NCBI GenBank assembly: GCA_043808035.1
Contig: JAZDFH010000038.1
Location: forward strand, 1-13,943
DNA length: 13,943 nt
Direction of reading: 5' to 3'
Source of the DNA: JAZDFH01 sp043808035
GTDB taxonomy: Bacteria; Patescibacteriota; Minisyncoccia; UBA6257; Colwellbacteraceae
A model generated the notes under the pieces. It saw only the letters and a list, made by a program, of their open reading frames with translations. It was not told the DNA's origin and made no database searches. A program made the translations under genes and the position numbers. Every line of letters begins with the position of its first letter. The stretch's first letter is position 1. Below, piece after piece: positions 13,271 through 13,943 of the stretch.

Positions 13271-13807
13271 ATGGTTTTAGATTTAGCACTTTTTCAGTTG
13301 CTTTATAATGTTACTGCACAATCGGTTGTAGTAAGATTTTTGTTTGTTTTTTTTGCAGTATATATTGTCTATATAGTAGGAATTCTTTTTTTCGTTGAGC
13401 TCTTGCTTTTTATTCGGGAAGGAAGACAGCGATGGTATTTTCTTTTTCTGACTTGCCTTGCGACCATTCTTTCTTTTGGAGTGATAACACAGTTGTTCCA
13501 TTTTTTCATTACACGACTTCGTCCATTTGTCGTATTGGGTATTCAACCGTTTATATCGCCTGTACTATCTCATGCCTTTCCTTCTGGGCATATAGCAGCA
13601 TTAGTCCCAATTGCATTGACGATGTGGATTATGGCTCCTCGATATAAATGGTGGGTCGTCAGTGTGACATTACTTGTTGGTATTTCTCGTATTGGAGTTG
13701 GAGTACATTGGCCGAGTGATATATTTGGAGGTATTGTAGTCGGTATGGCTTCGTTTTTTATCGTTCGTATGGTACTCAAAAAGCAATACGGAAGGAATAT
13801 TGAATAG
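13271..13807 (+). CDS. PAP2-family membrane phosphatase (possible undecaprenyl-pyrophosphatase), C-terminus altered by IS
   Basis: This 178-aa protein has about five or six transmembrane helices and the acid-phosphatase motifs of the PAP2 superfamily. C1 reads HFFITRLRP (77-85), C2 reads PSGH (104-107, catalytic-type His107) and C3 reads SRIGVGVHWPSD (139-150, with His146 and Asp150). Members dephosphorylate lipid phosphates; the BcrC/PgpB branch recycles undecaprenyl-pyrophosphate for cell-wall synthesis, which would suit rodA and mltG nearby, but the substrate is inferred. The invariant Lys of C1 is replaced by His77. The stop codon TAG (13805-13807) straddles the junction with the right-hand IS end, so the original C-terminus may have been longer. 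All catalytic motifs lie before the junction. It starts 17 bp after rpsR with no clear Shine-Dalgarno. Confidence 0.88.
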   Translation: MVLDLALFQLLYNVTAQSVVVRFLFVFFAVYIVYIVGILFFVELLLFIREGRQRWYFLFLTCLATILSFGVITQLFHFFITRLRPFVVLGIQPFISPVLSHAFPSGHIAALVPIALTMWIMAPRYKWWVVSVTLLVGISRIGVGVHWPSDIFGGIVVGMASFFIVRMVLKKQYGRNIE

Positions 13808-13938
13808 GACTTACGCACTCAACGCAAATCTCGTCCCCATTCTGGCATAAACCGCCTTTTGTTCATACCACGATACGCCGTCATGAAGTCTTGTATACTC
13901 AAGTTTAACAAAAGCGACGAACGAAGCAAAGATGTGAT
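13805..13938 (-). mobile_element. Right (3') end of an insertion sequence, inverted copy
   Basis: This is the exact reverse complement of 1-134. It begins at the stop codon of the PAP2 gene and runs out of the window, with five more bases (13939-13943) before the edge. The element's terminus TAGGACTTACGC faces the PAP2 gene. Both IS ends in the window therefore have their transposase 3' ends pointing inward. Confidence 0.75.
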
Positions 13939-13943
13939 TTCTT
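13811..13943 (-). CDS. Transposase, C-terminal fragment (5' end outside window)
   Basis: The reverse-strand frame entering from the right edge gives RNHIFASFVAF... and stops at TAA (13813-13811), identical to the left-hand fragment but with two more residues (Arg, Asn) visible upstream. The added RNH fits the Arg/His-rich helix that precedes the terminal helix in some DDE transposases. The core is off the edge, so family and integrity cannot be judged. Confidence 0.65.
   Translation of the reverse strand, partial: RNHIFASFVAFVKLEYTRLHDGVSWYEQKAVYARMGTRFALSA

Noticed and set aside
482..13807. Alternative genetic code with UGA read as Gly or Trp, known in some CPR and mycoplasma relatives
   Set aside because: UGA ends rodA and the Cys-motif gene at plausible family ends, and no in-frame UGA interrupts any conserved gene.

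Overview
The window looks like a complete contig from a Patescibacteria/CPR (Parcubacteria-like) genome. I infer this from several features: an AT-rich genome, compact RpoB (1082 aa) and RpoC (1188 aa) lacking the large enterobacterial insertions, a Cys-containing (C+) bS18, a rodA-mltG-rpoB-rpoC-rpsF-ssb-rpsR order with no rplKAJL upstream of rpoB, few Shine-Dalgarno sequences, and a 7TM histidine kinase with a QHHLRTP phosphoacceptor box. I could not run a phylogeny, so the placement is inference.

Layout, left to right. Positions 1-134 are the 3' end of an insertion sequence (C-terminus of a DDE-type transposase). Positions 135-481 are non-coding, with A/T-rich degenerate repeats, a GC-rich palindromic repeat, a (TAC)5 tract and a small hairpin. 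A membrane histidine kinase occupies 482-2179. Positions 2180-2523 are a second non-coding stretch that carries an inverted copy of the same palindromic repeat and other dyads. A tight cell-envelope cluster follows: an unknown single-pass membrane protein with a four-Cys DCGG motif, the SEDS glycosyltransferase RodA, and an MltG-like lytic transglycosylase. It ends in a strong intrinsic terminator at 5102-5138. Next come rpoB and rpoC, then rpsF, ssb and rpsR, then a PAP2-family phosphatase. The right end (13805-13938) is an exact inverted copy of the left 134 bp. Every gene except the right-hand transposase fragment is on the + strand.

How the genes fit together. RodA polymerises glycan strands, MltG cuts nascent strands, and the PAP2 protein may recycle the undecaprenyl-pyrophosphate carrier, so the window combines peptidoglycan synthesis with core transcription, translation and replication genes. 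The kinase has no response regulator in the window.

I found no clear new defence or mobile system. The most notable items are: identical transposase 3' ends facing inward at both ends, with the right one supplying the PAP2 stop codon; an inverted pair of 49-bp palindromic repeats bracketing the kinase gene; a sharp codon-usage change inside the kinase gene; substitutions at functional sites of the kinase H-box, the RpoC trigger loop, the RpoB rifampicin region and PAP2 motif C1; and a near-leaderless promoter for rpsF.
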